Part shown: positions 35,720-44,893 of the stretch, piece after piece
Layout of the letters: the number at the start of each line of letters is the position of its first letter
Position numbering within the stretch: the first letter of the stretch is position 1
Origin: Algibacter sp.
Lineage (GTDB): Bacteria; Bacteroidota; Bacteroidia; Flavobacteriales; Flavobacteriaceae
Length of the DNA stretch: 48,570 bases
Reading direction: 5' to 3'
Assembly (NCBI RefSeq): GCF_029245835.1
Contig: NZ_JAQWOO010000076.1
Coordinates: forward strand, 1-48,570
The notes under the pieces: model-generated
The model's input: the letters and a program-made list of their open reading frames with translations, nothing else
The model's database searches: none
What the model was told of the DNA's origin: nothing
Program-made: the position numbers and the translations under genes

Positions 35720-37198
35720 TTAATATATTAAGGATTGCATAGCACGTGGTTCAATTTCTAAAAGCACCTCACTATTACCTACAATAAGTTTATAAGCTAT
35801 TGGATTATCTGTTTTATTCATTACTACAGTTATAATATTACCATCTTTATTTTTAAACGACGTACTTTCTATAGTACTTCTACTTGTGGTTGTACTTACT
35901 CGTTTAGCTCCTGAGTTAATGAATTTAGAAAAGTGACCAATATAGTAATAAGTGGGGGTATATATCAGTTCTCCTGTTTTTGTATTGGCGTGAACCGGTG
36001 CAAAACAGAAGTTTTCAACATGGTTTGGACCTCCACGTTCATCTAATAGAATATTCCAATCTGTCCAACCTACAACACCACTATTAAAATCATTTATCAT
36101 TGAATTTCCGTAGCGTTCTGCATTTGGCCAATAATGCAATTTTTCTGTATCAAAACCTTCTTGACAACCTTCCGTGAATAAAAGATTTTTAGAAGGAAAA
36201 GACTCATTAATATTTTTTAGGTTATCGTATTTTGGCAATCCTCCTGTCCACGTTTCGTACCAATGAAAACCAATACCCCAAGCATATTTTGACGCTTCTG
36301 GGTCTTCAAAAATTATATTTGCTCGGTCTGTAATTAAATCTCTATTATGATCCCAAACCACAATATTTTTATCACCTAAGCCTTCTTTTTCTAATGTTGG
36401 GCCTAAGTAATTTTTTAAAAAGTCGCGTTCCTCTTCAGCAGTATAAATACAAGATTCCCATCTTTGGACCGCCATAGGTTCATTTTGTATGGTTAACCCC
36501 CAAACTGGAACACCCTCTTCTTCATAAGCTTTAATAAATTTTACGTAATAATTAGCCCATGCTTGACGAAACTCAGGCAATAATTTTCCGCCTTGCAACA
36601 TATTATTATTACTTTTCATGAAAGCAGGAGGACTCCAAGGACTGGCATAAAAAACCAAATCGTCTTCAATTAAATTGATGGCTCTTTTTATGAATGGCAG
36701 TCTTTTTTCTTTATCTTTTTCGATAGAAAACGTCTTCAATTCAGCATCTCCTTCTTCGATATAGGTATGGCTACCTAGACCAAAATCACTACTATGAATA
36801 CTCGTTCTAATGATGTTATACCCAATACCATCTTTTCCGTATAATGCTTGTAAAAGTTTATCTTGTTGCACATCATTCAACTTAGAAAACACTTCGGATG
36901 ATGCATCTGTTATAGCCCCACCTACTCCTAAATATTCCTGAAATGTTTTTTTTGGATTTACAAAAACAGCAACATCCACCTCTAAAGGTTGTACTTTATT
37001 TTTAAACCTTTGCTCACCAGTTTTGGTTAATCTGAGTTCTGTATCCTTGGCAGTTGTATATACTTGAAGTGTTTTATTATTGTAATTTTCTACTGATGAA
37101 ATAGTCATCGCTTCAGTTTTAGACACTTCTTGAACTTTAACATCGGAACAAGAGCATAATAACACTAGTATTCCAATGATTTTATAATTTTTAGTCAT
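35720..37198 (-). CDS. GH30 glucanase, lipoprotein (probable beta-1,6-glucanase/glucosidase)
   Basis: 492 residues. Signal peptide with lipobox LLCSC (~Cys15-17). The GH30 barrel has QEYLGVGGAITDAS, the acid/base E240 in WGLTIQNEPMA and the nucleophile E343 in LLFTEGCQEG, and a C-terminal beta domain ending EPRAMQSL. GH30 members of laminarin loci remove beta-1,6-linked glucose branches. That fits a laminarin system here but cannot be proved from sequence, since GH30 also includes glucosylceramidases and xylanases. Surface or periplasmic lipoprotein, 17 bp before the GH16 stop side neighbour. Confidence 0.88.
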   Translation of the reverse strand: MTKNYKIIGILVLLCSCSDVKVQEVSKTEAMTISSVENYNNKTLQVYTTAKDTELRLTKTGEQRFKNKVQPLEVDVAVFVNPKKTFQEYLGVGGAITDASSEVFSKLNDVQQDKLLQALYGKDGIGYNIIRTSIHSSDFGLGSHTYIEEGDAELKTFSIEKDKEKRLPFIKRAINLIEDDLVFYASPWSPPAFMKSNNNMLQGGKLLPEFRQAWANYYVKFIKAYEEEGVPVWGLTIQNEPMAVQRWESCIYTAEEERDFLKNYLGPTLEKEGLGDKNIVVWDHNRDLITDRANIIFEDPEASKYAWGIGFHWYETWTGGLPKYDNLKNINESFPSKNLLFTEGCQEGFDTEKLHYWPNAERYGNSMINDFNSGVVGWTDWNILLDERGGPNHVENFCFAPVHANTKTGELIYTPTYYYIGHFSKFINSGAKRVSTTTSRSTIESTSFKNKDGNIITVVMNKTDNPIAYKLIVGNSEVLLEIEPRAMQSLIY

Positions 37199-37214
37199 TA
37201 TATGATATTAAAGA

Positions 37215-38084
37215 TTATTGTCGATACTCATGCTTTACCCAGTCTACTTCCATGACCCACTCTTTACTTGTCATTGGCGAATCAGTAATTTTGGCAAAAT
37301 TTAAAATGGCAAACATAGGCTCAGGATAATTATCACCTTCTCCAACATTACGATATACCTCTTTATCATCAACACGGTAAACAAGATCACTCCCTTCCCA
37401 TTCTACTGAGTAATCATGGTAATCATTTAAGGTGGCATCAAAACCTTTGCGATAACTCCACCAGTCTCCTTTATCACATTCTCCAAGACTTTTTATAGCA
37501 CCGGTTGTAAAATGATCTTTTTGGTGATCCCCATGATGTTCAAAGATATCAATTTCACCAGACCCGGTTAAAGGCCAGCAGATATTTTCATCAGCTTCCT
37601 GCACTGGAGGTTCGTTATTTTGAGCACCTAATAGCCACCAAGCAGGGAACATACTAGGTTCTCCGTTGCTCCATAATTTCAATCTCGCGGTCCATTTACC
37701 TTTTATGAACTCTTTTCTGTTTTTAGAGGCTATTCGGCCTGCAACATATTCTGTATCGGGATGTTGATTACCGTGCTTATCTAAATTATCACAGCTTTGT
37801 TTTTCATCAATCTTAACGACCTTTAATTTTATTGTACCATCACTCACTTCTCTAGTGCCGTACTCATTATCTGGCACATAACAGTGAGTTTCGTTGTTTA
37901 CCCATATGCGCTGGTCTTGCCAATTGTCTGGATTAAAGGTATCGAATTCATCCAAGAAATCTACTTTCCAGACTTCAGCTATTTCCGTTTCATTTGAATT
38001 CTCTTTATTTTTTGTTTTACATGATAGCAGAGTTGTTCCTACTAAAATAACACTTAACAAATAGAAGTAATGTGCTTTTTTCAT
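37215..38084 (-). CDS. GH16 beta-glucanase, lipoprotein (laminarinase-like)
   Basis: 289 residues. Lipobox LLSC with Cys22. Jelly-roll GH16 domain covers the remainder: FLDEFDTFNPDNW, then MFPAWWLLG, and the catalytic GSGEIDIFEHHG with E177 (nucleophile), D179 and E182 (acid/base). This is the beta-bulge form 'EIDIxE' typical of laminarinases. It should cut the beta-1,3-glucan backbone internally. The aromatic 'YHDYSVEW' and C-terminal 'MEVDWVKH' strands are complete. It is a single-domain enzyme, in contrast to the large GH16-GH5 protein upstream. Confidence 0.9.
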   Translation of the reverse strand: MKKAHYFYLLSVILVGTTLLSCKTKNKENSNETEIAEVWKVDFLDEFDTFNPDNWQDQRIWVNNETHCYVPDNEYGTREVSDGTIKLKVVKIDEKQSCDNLDKHGNQHPDTEYVAGRIASKNRKEFIKGKWTARLKLWSNGEPSMFPAWWLLGAQNNEPPVQEADENICWPLTGSGEIDIFEHHGDHQKDHFTTGAIKSLGECDKGDWWSYRKGFDATLNDYHDYSVEWEGSDLVYRVDDKEVYRNVGEGDNYPEPMFAILNFAKITDSPMTSKEWVMEVDWVKHEYRQ

Positions 38085-38112
38085 AATTAGTTATTTTTAT
38101 AAAGTTTGGTTT

Positions 38113-38322
38113 TTACTTTTCTACATATGCAGATTCAATAGCTATATATAACTCAGTATCATCTATAAGTCTTAGAACCAATGTTTTTCTCAATGAATCC
38201 ATACTTGATAAATCATCATTTAACTCTTCTAAAACCTTTAAATTCTCTGCGACTTCTTCATCTCCATAATCTGGTCGTTGTGCTTCCAAATAGTCTCTCA
38301 CTTGTTCTTTAAGTGTTTTCAT
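38113..38322 (-). CDS. Small acidic protein of unknown function
   Basis: 69 residues from the ATG at 38322; an in-frame GTG at 38346 would add eight. Highly charged, probably helical, with TLKEQVRDYLEAQRPDYGDEE followed by a Leu-rich stretch and 'LVLRLIDDTELYIAIESAY'. No signal peptide and no cysteine, so cytoplasmic. It sits in the PUL between a GH16 lipoprotein and a FN3-like lipoprotein, in the same direction. I do not recognise it. Confidence 0.55.
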   Translation of the reverse strand: MKTLKEQVRDYLEAQRPDYGDEEVAENLKVLEELNDDLSSMDSLRKTLVLRLIDDTELYIAIESAYVEK

Positions 38323-38382
38323 TGTATTCTTCGCATTGAATTGCACTAGCTGTTTTTATTTATAGCCTACCATTAGCACTAT

Positions 38383-39081
38383 TTAATTTACTCTAAATTG
38401 AAATACCGGCGAGTGCGATGCATTTCCAATTTCATCTGTTGTTATAACTTTCCAATAATATACTTGTCCGGAAGTTACTGTTACATTTAAACTATTAACA
38501 CTTGAATTTCCAGCTTCTGTAACTGGTTGATTCGTTGTATCTAGTAAAACGGTATAGGATGCGATATCATTATCAACATCAGTGGTTTCCCATTGTAACG
38601 TGATGGCACCTTCGTCTACACTTGAACCTATTTTTGGACTTACAGCATCCGCAGGAAATGGTGGATGGCTTTCTTCTGGAAGACCTGCGTTATAAAATTT
38701 CCAAGTGTCGCTATCGGCGGTCTCATTACCAATACCCTTAGATTTTACTACCCAAGAATATGGTGTACCTCTTAAAATGCGAATCAAGACTTTATTCGAA
38801 ATGGTTTTAATCTCTCTGGATGTGCCTGCATTCAAATTCGTAATGGTTAAAACATACGAACTTGCATTTGTTGCTTCTTGCCATTCAAATAAAACATCCG
38901 TTTCGGTCTCTGAAACTACTATCCCTTCATTACACTCCGTATTATTATTGGGAAATACAAGATTTGCAGCAGCTGGTATCACTGCATTAACCACAGCTCC
39001 TTGCTCATCATCACTACTACATGATATCCCAATAAATAGGATTAATAAGCATATTGGAATTATTTTTATGAACCTATTCAT
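38383..39081 (-). CDS. Lipoprotein with two fibronectin-III-like domains
   Basis: 232 residues. Lipobox IGISC (Cys21) followed by the acidic SSDDE that favours surface export in Bacteroidota. Two Ig/FN3-like beta-sandwiches: about 38-125 ('VLFEWQEATNASSYVLTI', 'GTPYSWVVKS') and 138-232 ('ITLQWETTDVDNDIASYTVLL', 'GQVYYWKVITTD'). No catalytic motif. It probably helps hold glycan or other PUL proteins at the cell surface. Its ATG overlaps the stop of the GH16-GH5 gene by one base. Confidence 0.75.
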   Translation of the reverse strand: MNRFIKIIPICLLILFIGISCSSDDEQGAVVNAVIPAAANLVFPNNNTECNEGIVVSETETDVLFEWQEATNASSYVLTITNLNAGTSREIKTISNKVLIRILRGTPYSWVVKSKGIGNETADSDTWKFYNAGLPEESHPPFPADAVSPKIGSSVDEGAITLQWETTDVDNDIASYTVLLDTTNQPVTEAGNSSVNSLNVTVTSGQVYYWKVITTDEIGNASHSPVFQFRVN

Positions 39082-42000
39082 TATTTTATAATTTTATAGT
39101 TAAATGTATTTTCTTTTGATGCTACTTTCAATACGTAAATCCCCTTAGGCATGCTAGACACATCAATTTTTAATTGATTTGTAGCAGGCTGATATGTTTT
39201 AGAAAACAATAATTTTCCTGTTAAATCATAAATTTCAACAGGTATTTCGTTTTCATAAAAATCAACCGAATTAACATGTATCGTATTATTTTTTATAGGA
39301 TTGGGAAACACAACAGGTTGACTATTAAACATTATAGTTTCGTTGTATACCCCTTGGCAATCTTTATTGGTTTTAACACTTAAATTATTTACACCTTGTG
39401 ATAGTTCCAACTCAATTTCACTTTCACTAGTAATAGTGACTTTATTATTTAAGGTTACGTAGTATGAATCGCCTCCTGCTAAGGATACGGTTATCTTTTC
39501 TGAACTACTACTTTTACCTGCTTTGGTGCCACTACTCCTACCTGATGTAGATACAGTTAATTCATCTGGCTCAACCACAACAACCGTAAAACATTGTTCA
39601 TAGTTAGAATTGCCATCAATCGTTATACAAAGCGTGTATGTTCCTGCAGATAAATCATCAAATTCAACTTCTGACGTAAATGATTTTGTTTCTGAAAAAC
39701 CATCGCCAGTTAGTGTTACTGAATAATCATAATTTTCTGAAGCCGATAAAATAATACTTCCATTATTTTGAGACCTACAGGTTTCACTTGATACGGTTAA
39801 TAAATAATTATCTGCAGCTAAAGAAAATAACTCACAACCTGTAACATCCACAATGGTATTTGCTGGCGTATTTGGACACAAATCATTATTATCTAAAATG
39901 CCATCTTTATCACTGTCGGGATAATCAAACTCCATCCAATTAAAATTGAATCCACCTGATAAAATGCGCATTCGTAATTTATGAATACCTTCTTCAATAA
40001 ATAAATTATCAGAAACGGTTTCCCAGGTTTGCCATCCGTTAGTAATTACTGTTGAAACAACTACTAATTCAGTTTCAACGTCGTTTTCATCTACTGAATA
40101 CAGCCCTATACGTCCTTCACTAAATCCTGCAACTCTAAATTTTATACCATAATCTGCCGATTCAGGAACATAAATGGAATAGTCAGCATAGTCTCCAGGA
40201 TCTGTAAATCCGAAGTTTTTACCCTCGCCTTCATCCGACGAATCTTCAATTCCCATTCCAATCATGTAATCATAGTCTTCTACTTCTATTAAGTTAGGAA
40301 TTACAACACGATCTGGAGATTCATTATTAATGGGTAAATCTGTAAATGCATTCAGTATTTTAGCTGACTGAGATTGAATTGTCGTGCCCGAGTAGCTTAC
40401 TGTAATATCATCGCTTTTAATCAAATATTTATCTAAAGTGAGGACGAAAGTTCTATTCTCTAAAGGATTTTTATCAACCGATGTTATAACTCGTTCTTCA
40501 CCATTTACATTAACTGTAAACTGACCTAAAGTCCCGTCTAAAGATGCTGCCAATAACGTTTCACTAATGGCAATTTCAATAGACTTTTCATTTTCTCCTG
40601 TGTTACCGTTTAATGCATTTAGTTCGAGTGCATCAACAGCGCCTGTTTTTTCAAATTCAATACTACTTATATTAAATGGGATATCATTACTAAAGTGCAA
40701 TTTTAGGCCATGTTTACCTTCTTCAAGTATTATATCTGAAACTTCAATGGTGCTAAATGTAGACCAACCTCCTGTTGAACTTACGGTTTGTATCGTGGTA
40801 ACTTCCTGGTTATCCAATGAAAGATAAAATTCCCCTCCATTTTCCTGTGTAGCTACCCTTACATTTGCTTTGTAAACTGCCGTTTCATCAACTTGTACTG
40901 TATATTTAATCCATTCGCCTTTATTTACAAAGCCTACGTGAAAGCCATTACTATTGATATCATCGGAATTCTTTTCAATATCAACACCATCGTTTCGGTA
41001 CGACCAACCACTGTTCCAAGCTGTAAAGTTTCCAGTTGATAGGTTGTAGTCTGCAACAACAGTATCAAAGTATGCAAAATTATTTTTCCCTAAGTCATAA
41101 TCTGCCATGTGCACAACTCCAGGGATTGCGGATGGCGTTCCATGATAAGGTATGGTTTCATCGGTTTGTACTTGTCTGACGCATGCATCTGGGACATCTT
41201 TTCTATAACTGCTATTTTCAACCAATAAATTTTCGCAAAGTTGCATCATTCCATCAAAGGTTTCTTGCGATGTTGGTCTAGGACCTTCTCCTTTCCAGTA
41301 ATCTAGTATTTTTTGATAACCCGGATTAATATCAACAGCATAAGGACTATCTATATCGCCTATTTTACGCATGGTCCACCAGGCCCATCCTATGTTATTA
41401 TTTTCAAAAAGAGATATCGCATCTGTAAACCATGTATTCGAGTTTTCGCCGGATTCTCCCATCCATAAAGGCACATTGTGTTCTTCTCGTAAGTCTAACA
41501 CCCATTGAATTGAAGCAATATCATTATAACTCCAATATTTATGAAAACTATACACTATATTATCATCCCATGCAGGTGTTAACCCACTGAAATCATTTGC
41601 GTACCAGTTACCTTCAATAAATAAAATATGATTATCTCCAACATCTCTAATACCGTCAGTAATATCTTCGTAGATCTCTCTTAAAAGCGTATTCTGAGGT
41701 CCCAAATCCCAATGGGTTTCATTTATGAGATCATAACCACCAATCCATTCATTATCTTTGTATCTATCTGCTATTCTTGTCCATAAAGCAACTAGTTTAT
41801 CTCGGTTTTCCTGACTTTCCCACAACGAAGGCTTATCAGGATCGTAATCGTTTATCTCTGAACCTCGACCTTGACCACCTGGTGTAGCATGCATATCTAA
41901 AATAACATAGATATTATGTGGTGCAGACCACTCAAGCACATCATCAATTAACTCAAAACCTGTTTCTATCCAGGTGTTTTCACCTGCAATAGGTTCGTCT

Positions 42001-44459
42001 TCAATAGGAAGCGTAAACAAATTATAATGCATAGGAATACGAATACTGTTATATCCCCAAGCAGCTAAAGAATCGACATCGCGCTTGGTAAAGTGGTTTT
42101 CTCTCCATTTGCTAAAAAAAGTCTCAGTATTTGCTTCTCCCATTAAGTCAATTAACTTTTCTTTAATCTCATGTTGAGCCCCTGCAACTCCGGAAGTGTT
42201 CATCATATAGCCTTCCATAACTTGCCAACCTCCAGGGCCTACTCCTCGCAAGAGTACTTCTTCTCCATTTGAGTTGATTATCTTTTTACCTTCGGTTTTA
42301 AGTCCTTGACCTAAGGGAGCTTGTATAGATTCATTACTTATTTCAAACCAGTTAAGATTGAATTCATTCGTGAGAGACTTAATTTTAATACGTTGGACTC
42401 CAGCCGTTAGATTAAATCCTTCTGAAACTATTGTACGCCAAGTTTGCCATCCTCCAGTTATGGGGGTTTCAACAGTAACCAGAACCTCTTCATTTTCATT
42501 TATCAACTCAAAATTGCCTTCATTCAATTGAGATGCTGCCCTTGTAAACAAATAATAAGTGCCATCATTTGGAACATTTATGAAGTATTCTAAAAAATCG
42601 CCATCATCTATGTAAGCCATATTGAGTCCGCCTCCTTGGTCAGTACAGGTTTCAATCTCCATTCCTTCCATATAAATAAAATTCTCTGCTTCAATTTTAC
42701 CTGGAATAGTAATAGGTTGAACATCTTCAGTAGTTACTACTATACTAACTTGGTCGGAATAATTTCCCCCAAAATCTTTAGCTTGAATGCTAAAGTTATA
42801 TGCTGTTGACGGATCTAGATTTTTTGGAATATACTGTAATGTTGATGTCGAGTCAATTAAGTTTTCATTTTTAAAAATATAATATTTATCTATAAACTCA
42901 TTATCGACTGATTTGTTCCAAGAAAGTTGAACATTTACGCCATCTACTTCAGCTTGCAAATTAGTTGGATTTGAAGGTGCTATTATATCGCCCTGACCAA
43001 AATTAAAATCATAGATTCTTACATAATCAACCATCATTTGTTGTGGCCAAACTCCATTGTGGTCTATCACTCCACCTAAACCTCCACCTATAGCTACATT
43101 AAGAAGTAGGTGATGAGGAACATCAAAAGGCCACTCTGCAAAGGTTTTATATTCATTGTTAAATGTAAATATAAGTTCATCATCATAATACCAATCCAAA
43201 TGATCGGGGTACCATTCTAAAGCATAGGTGTGATATGTATTAACAACATCATTAAAAACCTTACCTCCACTTTGTTGCGTGTCTTCAATATGGTTATATG
43301 CGCCAGTATGAATTGTACCAAAAACATAATTTAAATGATTCCCCCTGTGCTCCATAATATCAATTTCACCGGCATCTGGCCAATTACCATAAACCCATTC
43401 GGTAGGTAATGTCCAGATTGCTGGCCAAGTTCCCCCAGTACTTGGCAATTTGGCCTTTACTTCAATTCTACCATATAAAAAATCACCTTTGCCAGATGTA
43501 TTCATACGAGACGACGTATAATTATTACTTCCAACAGTTTCTTGTCTAGCTTCAATTATTAGGTTGCCGTTTGCAACACGAGAGTTTGCTCCATCTGTGT
43601 AATATTGAGCTTCACCATTTCCCCAACCATCACCACCGACTTGGAAATTCCATTTACTTTGATCGACCTCTGTTCCTTCAAACTCATCTGACCATACTAA
43701 TTCTCGTTTTGTTGTGGTGGTAAATACAACTAACTGATTTGAAAGAGATTGATTACCTGCCAAATCGCAGGCATGTATTTCGAAAATATACTCGGTCTCA
43801 GGAAGAAGATTATTTAGTTTAATACTATTATCGCTTGTAAATGCTATAAAATTACCGTTGTTGTATATTTTATAACCTGTAACTAATGTTGTAGCGTCGC
43901 TACTACTATTCCAGTATAACGATACTGAACGTTCATTTGAATAATTATTTACAATAGTTGGGGTTGTAGGCAAATCATTGTCAACTGGATTTGATAACTT
44001 AATTTCAAACCAGTTTAAATTAAATCCACCCGTTGTAGCCAGCAATCTAATTCTTTGTGTTCCCTCTACCAAAGTAATTTCGTCTCCTTCAATTGTTTCC
44101 CAGTTTTGCCATCCTCCTGTTGCTGAAATATTTATGCTACCTATTAAATTATCATTATTTATAACACTTAAAACACCACCACCTTCTAGACTAGAGGCAC
44201 GAACACTAATAATATAATTACCTGCTACGGGTATATTAATATCATATTCCATCCAATCTTCATTATCTATAAAGCCTACGTTTAATCCTCTATCATAGTC
44301 TATACAGTTTTCAGTTTGAACACCATTCATTTCAACAAAATCTTCGGCCTGATTGAAAATTTGACAATATGCCGGTAACTGCACAAAACTTAACAATCCC
44401 AATAATAGTAATACTTTTAAGCAACCTTGTGTTTCTTTGACGTGTAAATCCATTGTCAT
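39081..44459 (-). CDS. Secreted GH16-GH5 multidomain beta-glucanase with CBM6-like modules and T9SS tail
   Basis: 1792 residues. Order: signal peptide (1-32); CBM6-like (36-155); FN3 (165-250); GH16 (252-485; EIDIME with E365, D367, E370); FN3 (495-578); CBM6-like (585-710); GH5 (~718-1060; acid/base E914 in LINETHW, nucleophile E1002 in WMGESGE); CBM6-like (1118-1272); a beta-sandwich linker (~1280-1380); CBM6-like (1387-1512); thrombospondin-3 calcium repeat (DSDKDGILDNNDLCPN, 1514-1530); a PKD/SprB-like stretch; C-terminal type A sorting domain (~1717-1792: VVFPNPIKNN, VEIYDLTGKLL, GIYVLKV). Released by type IX secretion, it should bind and cut laminarin-type glucans. An ATG two codons in is an alternative start. 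Confidence 0.93.
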   Translation of the reverse strand: MTMDLHVKETQGCLKVLLLLGLLSFVQLPAYCQIFNQAEDFVEMNGVQTENCIDYDRGLNVGFIDNEDWMEYDINIPVAGNYIISVRASSLEGGGVLSVINNDNLIGSINISATGGWQNWETIEGDEITLVEGTQRIRLLATTGGFNLNWFEIKLSNPVDNDLPTTPTIVNNYSNERSVSLYWNSSSDATTLVTGYKIYNNGNFIAFTSDNSIKLNNLLPETEYIFEIHACDLAGNQSLSNQLVVFTTTTKRELVWSDEFEGTEVDQSKWNFQVGGDGWGNGEAQYYTDGANSRVANGNLIIEARQETVGSNNYTSSRMNTSGKGDFLYGRIEVKAKLPSTGGTWPAIWTLPTEWVYGNWPDAGEIDIMEHRGNHLNYVFGTIHTGAYNHIEDTQQSGGKVFNDVVNTYHTYALEWYPDHLDWYYDDELIFTFNNEYKTFAEWPFDVPHHLLLNVAIGGGLGGVIDHNGVWPQQMMVDYVRIYDFNFGQGDIIAPSNPTNLQAEVDGVNVQLSWNKSVDNEFIDKYYIFKNENLIDSTSTLQYIPKNLDPSTAYNFSIQAKDFGGNYSDQVSIVVTTEDVQPITIPGKIEAENFIYMEGMEIETCTDQGGGLNMAYIDDGDFLEYFINVPNDGTYYLFTRAASQLNEGNFELINENEEVLVTVETPITGGWQTWRTIVSEGFNLTAGVQRIKIKSLTNEFNLNWFEISNESIQAPLGQGLKTEGKKIINSNGEEVLLRGVGPGGWQVMEGYMMNTSGVAGAQHEIKEKLIDLMGEANTETFFSKWRENHFTKRDVDSLAAWGYNSIRIPMHYNLFTLPIEDEPIAGENTWIETGFELIDDVLEWSAPHNIYVILDMHATPGGQGRGSEINDYDPDKPSLWESQENRDKLVALWTRIADRYKDNEWIGGYDLINETHWDLGPQNTLLREIYEDITDGIRDVGDNHILFIEGNWYANDFSGLTPAWDDNIVYSFHKYWSYNDIASIQWVLDLREEHNVPLWMGESGENSNTWFTDAISLFENNNIGWAWWTMRKIGDIDSPYAVDINPGYQKILDYWKGEGPRPTSQETFDGMMQLCENLLVENSSYRKDVPDACVRQVQTDETIPYHGTPSAIPGVVHMADYDLGKNNFAYFDTVVADYNLSTGNFTAWNSGWSYRNDGVDIEKNSDDINSNGFHVGFVNKGEWIKYTVQVDETAVYKANVRVATQENGGEFYLSLDNQEVTTIQTVSSTGGWSTFSTIEVSDIILEEGKHGLKLHFSNDIPFNISSIEFEKTGAVDALELNALNGNTGENEKSIEIAISETLLAASLDGTLGQFTVNVNGEERVITSVDKNPLENRTFVLTLDKYLIKSDDITVSYSGTTIQSQSAKILNAFTDLPINNESPDRVVIPNLIEVEDYDYMIGMGIEDSSDEGEGKNFGFTDPGDYADYSIYVPESADYGIKFRVAGFSEGRIGLYSVDENDVETELVVVSTVITNGWQTWETVSDNLFIEEGIHKLRMRILSGGFNFNWMEFDYPDSDKDGILDNNDLCPNTPANTIVDVTGCELFSLAADNYLLTVSSETCRSQNNGSIILSASENYDYSVTLTGDGFSETKSFTSEVEFDDLSAGTYTLCITIDGNSNYEQCFTVVVVEPDELTVSTSGRSSGTKAGKSSSSEKITVSLAGGDSYYVTLNNKVTITSESEIELELSQGVNNLSVKTNKDCQGVYNETIMFNSQPVVFPNPIKNNTIHVNSVDFYENEIPVEIYDLTGKLLFSKTYQPATNQLKIDVSSMPKGIYVLKVASKENTFNYKIIK

Positions 44460-44893
44460 TTATTTATTTAATCGTAAAGAATTCATCAAATACGATTTTA
44501 TTTGTAATTATGATTTGTTTTTAACTAACTATCTATTTTTCATTCGCTTTTAAACGCTAGGTTCAGTCAATTTGATTTGGATGTTAGGCCGGTAAAAAAT
44601 ATGCATTTTTCATCCATTTGTTTTTTTATTTTATATGTACAGATCTAGGCGTCGTCTGGAATATTATTTAGATATAACACCTAAATAAATCTGTATAACA
44701 GCTTTATTATAGCAGGATTTAAAAAGATGCGTATTGTTATACCATAGCTAAAAAGTAACTGGGCAAAATTGCCTTAAAGTGTTTTACTAGTATTACCAGT
44801 AAAACACGATAAAGACAAAAAAACAACTCTAACTAAATAAACTACAAAATAAGACTATCTACGCCTTTTTAATTAACAACTAGTTCCCGTTAA
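44460..44893. other. Intergenic region between PKD lipoprotein and GH16-GH5 genes
   Basis: 434 bp without a gene, AT-rich. It holds two hairpins (44762-44773 and 44779-44807, listed). I find no exact TAnnTTTG on the minus strand, so the promoter for the downstream glycosidase genes, if there is one, is not visible. The gap could instead be a long untranslated part of one PUL transcript. Confidence 0.6.
44762..44807 (-). terminator. Hairpins downstream of the PKD lipoprotein gene
   Basis: GTGTTTTACT (44779-44788) pairs with AGTAAAACAC (44798-44807) in a perfect 10-bp stem with a 9-base loop, 87 bp after the stop of the PKD gene. On the minus strand it is followed by TTTAAGGCAATTTTGCC, the second part being a small stem at 44762-44773. 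It lacks a run of U's, so it may be an attenuator or RNA-stabilising 3' structure separating the transporter genes from the glycosidases. Confidence 0.45.

Noticed and set aside
38705-39091. 128-codon plus-strand frame opposite the FN3-like lipoprotein
   Set aside because: It lies antisense to a lipoprotein with a clear signal peptide and beta-sandwich repeats; no independent coding evidence.
39081-44459. A CRISPR-like or tandem DNA repeat from the recurring CBM6 segments
   Set aside because: The four copies are spaced by hundreds of bases and are similar only at protein level (GGWQ.W.T motif); they are duplicated protein modules.
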